Source: Thamnaconus septentrionalis (taxonomy: Eukaryota > Chordata > Actinopteri > Tetraodontiformes > Monacanthidae). From it: a stretch of DNA of 64,000 bases. The notes under the pieces were generated by a model. That model searched no databases. It worked only from the letters and a program-made list of their open reading frames with translations, and had not been told where the DNA came from. The stretch is taken from positions 7,362,489 through 7,426,488 of the forward strand of contig CM020515.1 in assembly GCA_009823395.1 (NCBI GenBank), written 5' to 3'. Below, one piece after another: positions 61,310-64,000 of this stretch (the stretch's first letter is position 1; each line of letters begins with the position of its first letter). Made by a program: the position numbers and the translations under genes.

Positions 61310-62969
61310 ATTTACTTGTACCACTATTCATTTACAGGCCTTAAAGGATGGCATGACGTGATCCAAGCAAAAACTGTGACAGTGCAAAAGTATTTGGCTT
61401 TGAGAGGCAACACGATTGGGTTGTGTCTGAAGCATGTGAGATCACTTGCACTTTAGATCCTCCTTGGGTCGAGGAGCCTCAGATGATGATGAAAAAGTAA
61501 GACGGGTCGCAACTTCTTGCCTCAGCGGTGGCTGAAAAGGGTTGGCGTAGGCTTAGAATTAGTGGGACATTTTAACATCAAAACATCACCGCTTTCATTT
61601 TACTCCTGACCGGCTTTGGAAAGAGCTCAGTGAAACGGTGCTGCGTGTATCGCCTCGCTGCGGGGCAAAGGCATGTGGCTAATGTCACCCCTCACACCAT
61701 TACAAAGCCTAAACTGGCAGCAGTACATCTGATTGTTCTCTGAATGTGAATGAGGCTTGCCTGTTAACCTTGCAAGTTTTTGCATGGCCACGGCAAACTT
61801 TGCCAGATTAATATTTGTCTGAAGATAAATCAAAATGCCAATTTAAGGTGTGTCAGCATCACGGGCAAAAATACAAACTAAACAAGGCAATAAATTCACG
61901 AAACAAATCTGCTCAGTGGATCTCGGCGGATTAAAAATAAAACAAAGCCGGCAGTAAATGCCACGACCAGCCGCCACCGTCAGATGTGGCACCGTGTGCA
62001 GTGTGGCGACACCCGCTTGTTGTTTCCCCTGGGGGAAAACTGACCTAGCCACGGTAACACGAAGGCGAAGTTTAGGAGAAAGAGATGCAACCCACGCAGG
62101 ATAAATGAAGGATCGTGTACGGGTATTCATATTCAAATTTGCATATCTTGGAGACACGTGTTGGGATACCGCAAGGTTGTTGAGAGAGAGCAGCATCCAC
62201 GCAGTCCAGAAAAGGGCGCGGCCTCTGCGAGACAGAACCATTTAGACATACGCACTGCAAAATCCCTCCCCAAACGAAGCAGGAGTCTTAGTTGGGCAAC
62301 CTCCAGTCAGATCCAACAGGCTCAAAGATAACGCGAGCAATGATACTCAAATCCTCCCACAGCAGGGCGGCTGAGCCACTAGAAACACTGGAGTACCCAG
62401 TTTTACAGGCAAATCAAAACTGTGAGAAAATCCTCCCAGACTTTTCGCATAATGCACCTGTACGGGTTGCAAAAAATGAAAAAAAAAAAAAAAAGGAACT
62501 CTGACCTCACCTGTAAATAAGGAAGTGCACAGCCGGCAATGAAACATCTGTGTGTTAAAACCATCCCAGGGGAGAAGTCCAGTTAAGCCTGGCGAGGTAA
62601 ACAACAAGGATTGTGGATTTGATGCATGACTGGATTAAGGCCCCTGGAGCCCCAGGTGTAAGCACGCCACTCTGTTTGAAACCATTTTGGGTATAGAAGT
62701 CGGCCGCCCACCTCCTCCTCCTCCCCCAGGGGAAATGGAAGGTGCTAAAAGTTTTTACAATGTGGTGTCGGAACTTGTCAATCTCGGTTACCTTGACGGG
62801 TCTCCATAGTGTTCTCGACCATCCAAGTTACTTTGAAGGGGAGCAAAGAAAATCTTACTTTTAGATCAAATAAAAAACCTCATCAGTGTGAAAATTGCAT
62901 TTCCGAATTTACACTAAAGTCAAAACGCAAAAAGCTTTAATTCTTCTTCTTCTTCTTATTTTGTATGTT

Positions 62970-63265
62970 TGTTTGTTTTGTGCTCCCCCAAGTGGGATCC
63001 TGTAATACTGTGTACCCCAGCAACATGTTTGATGTATGTAGAAGCATGCTAGGTATGTATGAGAGTACAGGTGTAGCAGTGCATGTATGTATTAGTTAAT
63101 ATTATTACACTTTATGTATCTGCTTTCTTCTGTATTTTGCTGTATTTGTACAAAAATGTGAATCTGTCGCCGTGGTAAATTGTTAATTGTATCGTACCTA
63201 TATTGAAAAACTTGCCATGTACTGAGCATTTGAAAAGTTCAATAAAAACTTTATTTATATCAATG
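62970..63265 (+). repeat. Possible LINE-like 3' end
   Basis: AT-rich sequence with GTATGTTTGTTTG and GTGCTCCCCCAAGTGGG ends in GAGCATTTGAAAAGTTCAAT plus AAAAACTTTATTT, resembling a retroposon 3' UTR with a poly(A) signal. No protein homology was seen upstream. Tentative. Confidence 0.25.
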
Positions 63266-64000
63266 TAAAAAGCTTGTAGAAAAAAATGCATTTCTCTAAA
63301 TTACATTGAGCTATTACAAATGATGAAAATCATTAATAAATGCAGCACAATGTGTTTGAAAACATGCAAATGAACAGCTGTTTTATTTGATTTTGGGTTC
63401 AACAGTTTCTGCCTCCCAGTTGCGCGTTCCTTACAGATGTCACTGTGATTGATAACAGGTGTTGGTTTCGTGTGACTGCCTCGTGAGCACGTATCATGTG
63501 ACTGGGCATTCATTTGTCAGACAAAGAGTAGCGTTTTCCCGCTCCGAACGTTGCCACTCATTTTCACAGAGGCAGCGAACCGCAGCCGTTGCAGCTGCGA
63601 GCTGTCAATTTTTTTCATTTCTTATTGTTCGGCGACCAACTTGGCGCCATCGCCGAATTTCGGCTTTTGGAGGTTAGTTTTCTGCCATTAACGTCCTGCT
63701 AACGAGTGGAATATTATTGGAACTCAGTTTTGTGTATTAGCAGAGTTCTTAAAATGGAAAGCAGGAAAGATGGTACATTTTTAAGCGCTGGCACTATTAT
63801 GGTGCTAAATCTTGCATCGTATTTTCCACCCATTAGGATAATATTGCTTGCATAGCTGCATTTTTCACACTGAAAATGGGGAAAAAAAACATTAACATTG
63901 CCTCATTTCAGAAAGGAAATTAAATAACAAATAAAAGGCAGGCAGCATTTGGATGCATATTAACCAAAACTACATGCAAATGTATTTCAGACCGGCTCTG

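Larger units (their letters stand above)
41712..64000 (-). other. Large ca10 intron, no exon found
   Basis: CA10 homology requires upstream exons (signal peptide, the WWAYK and FWGLVN segments). I did not find them on the minus strand up to 64000, consistent with the very large 5' introns known for CA10. The interval holds the repeats listed separately, an unexplained open frame at 44.3 kb, and stretches of AT-rich single-copy-looking DNA. Confidence 0.6.

Overview
The window looks like teleost (probably percomorph) nuclear DNA. It has split genes with GT-AG introns, long GT/GA/AT microsatellites, fish-type hAT, Harbinger and TTAA miniature transposons, a tRNA-headed SINE and L2-like LINE debris. 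There is no operon, phage, plasmid or CRISPR structure. The species cannot be named from the sequence alone.

Two vertebrate secreted-protein genes are readable, both on the minus strand and head-to-tail. (1) A brorin/VWC2-family gene occupies 1246-5795 with three coding exons (5430-5795, 4060-4189, 1246-1490). Their phases fit exactly and give about 246 residues: a signal peptide, two complete VWC cysteine modules and a degenerate third module with a new Pro/Glu-rich tail. (2) The 3' half of a carbonic-anhydrase-related protein 10 gene (ca10) occupies 22530-41711 with six coding exons (41526-41711, 38431-38526, 37838-37910, 33814-33968, 29456-29630 and a 23-bp terminal exon 22530-22552). Phases agree at every junction. 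The 5' exons were not found and probably lie beyond position 64000, so 41712-64000 is read as one large ca10 intron.

Layout: 1-1245 is the 3' flank of the VWC2-like gene. 5796-22529 is intergenic, with a MITE at the VWC2-like promoter, a tRNA-like dimer, a hAT copy and a chimeric repeat. 22553-41525 holds the ca10 introns, with a (CT)n tract, a hAT, a Harbinger remnant, a SINE, a TTAA MITE and a second copy of the promoter MITE. 41712-64000 is exon-free intron with an unexplained 150-codon open frame, a SINE, two hATs with perfect 8-bp target-site duplications, an L2-like LINE fragment and two more inverted-repeat elements.

Both proteins are extracellular and neural in other vertebrates: brorin-type proteins as BMP antagonists, CA10 as a catalytically dead neurexin ligand. 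The most interesting points are the linkage of a VWC2-type gene to ca10, which may mean a third VWC2 ohnolog; the paired cysteine loss and new tail in its last exon; the 7-codon ca10 terminal exon; and transposons sitting 25-56 bp from ca10 splice donors. No previously undescribed multi-gene system was found.
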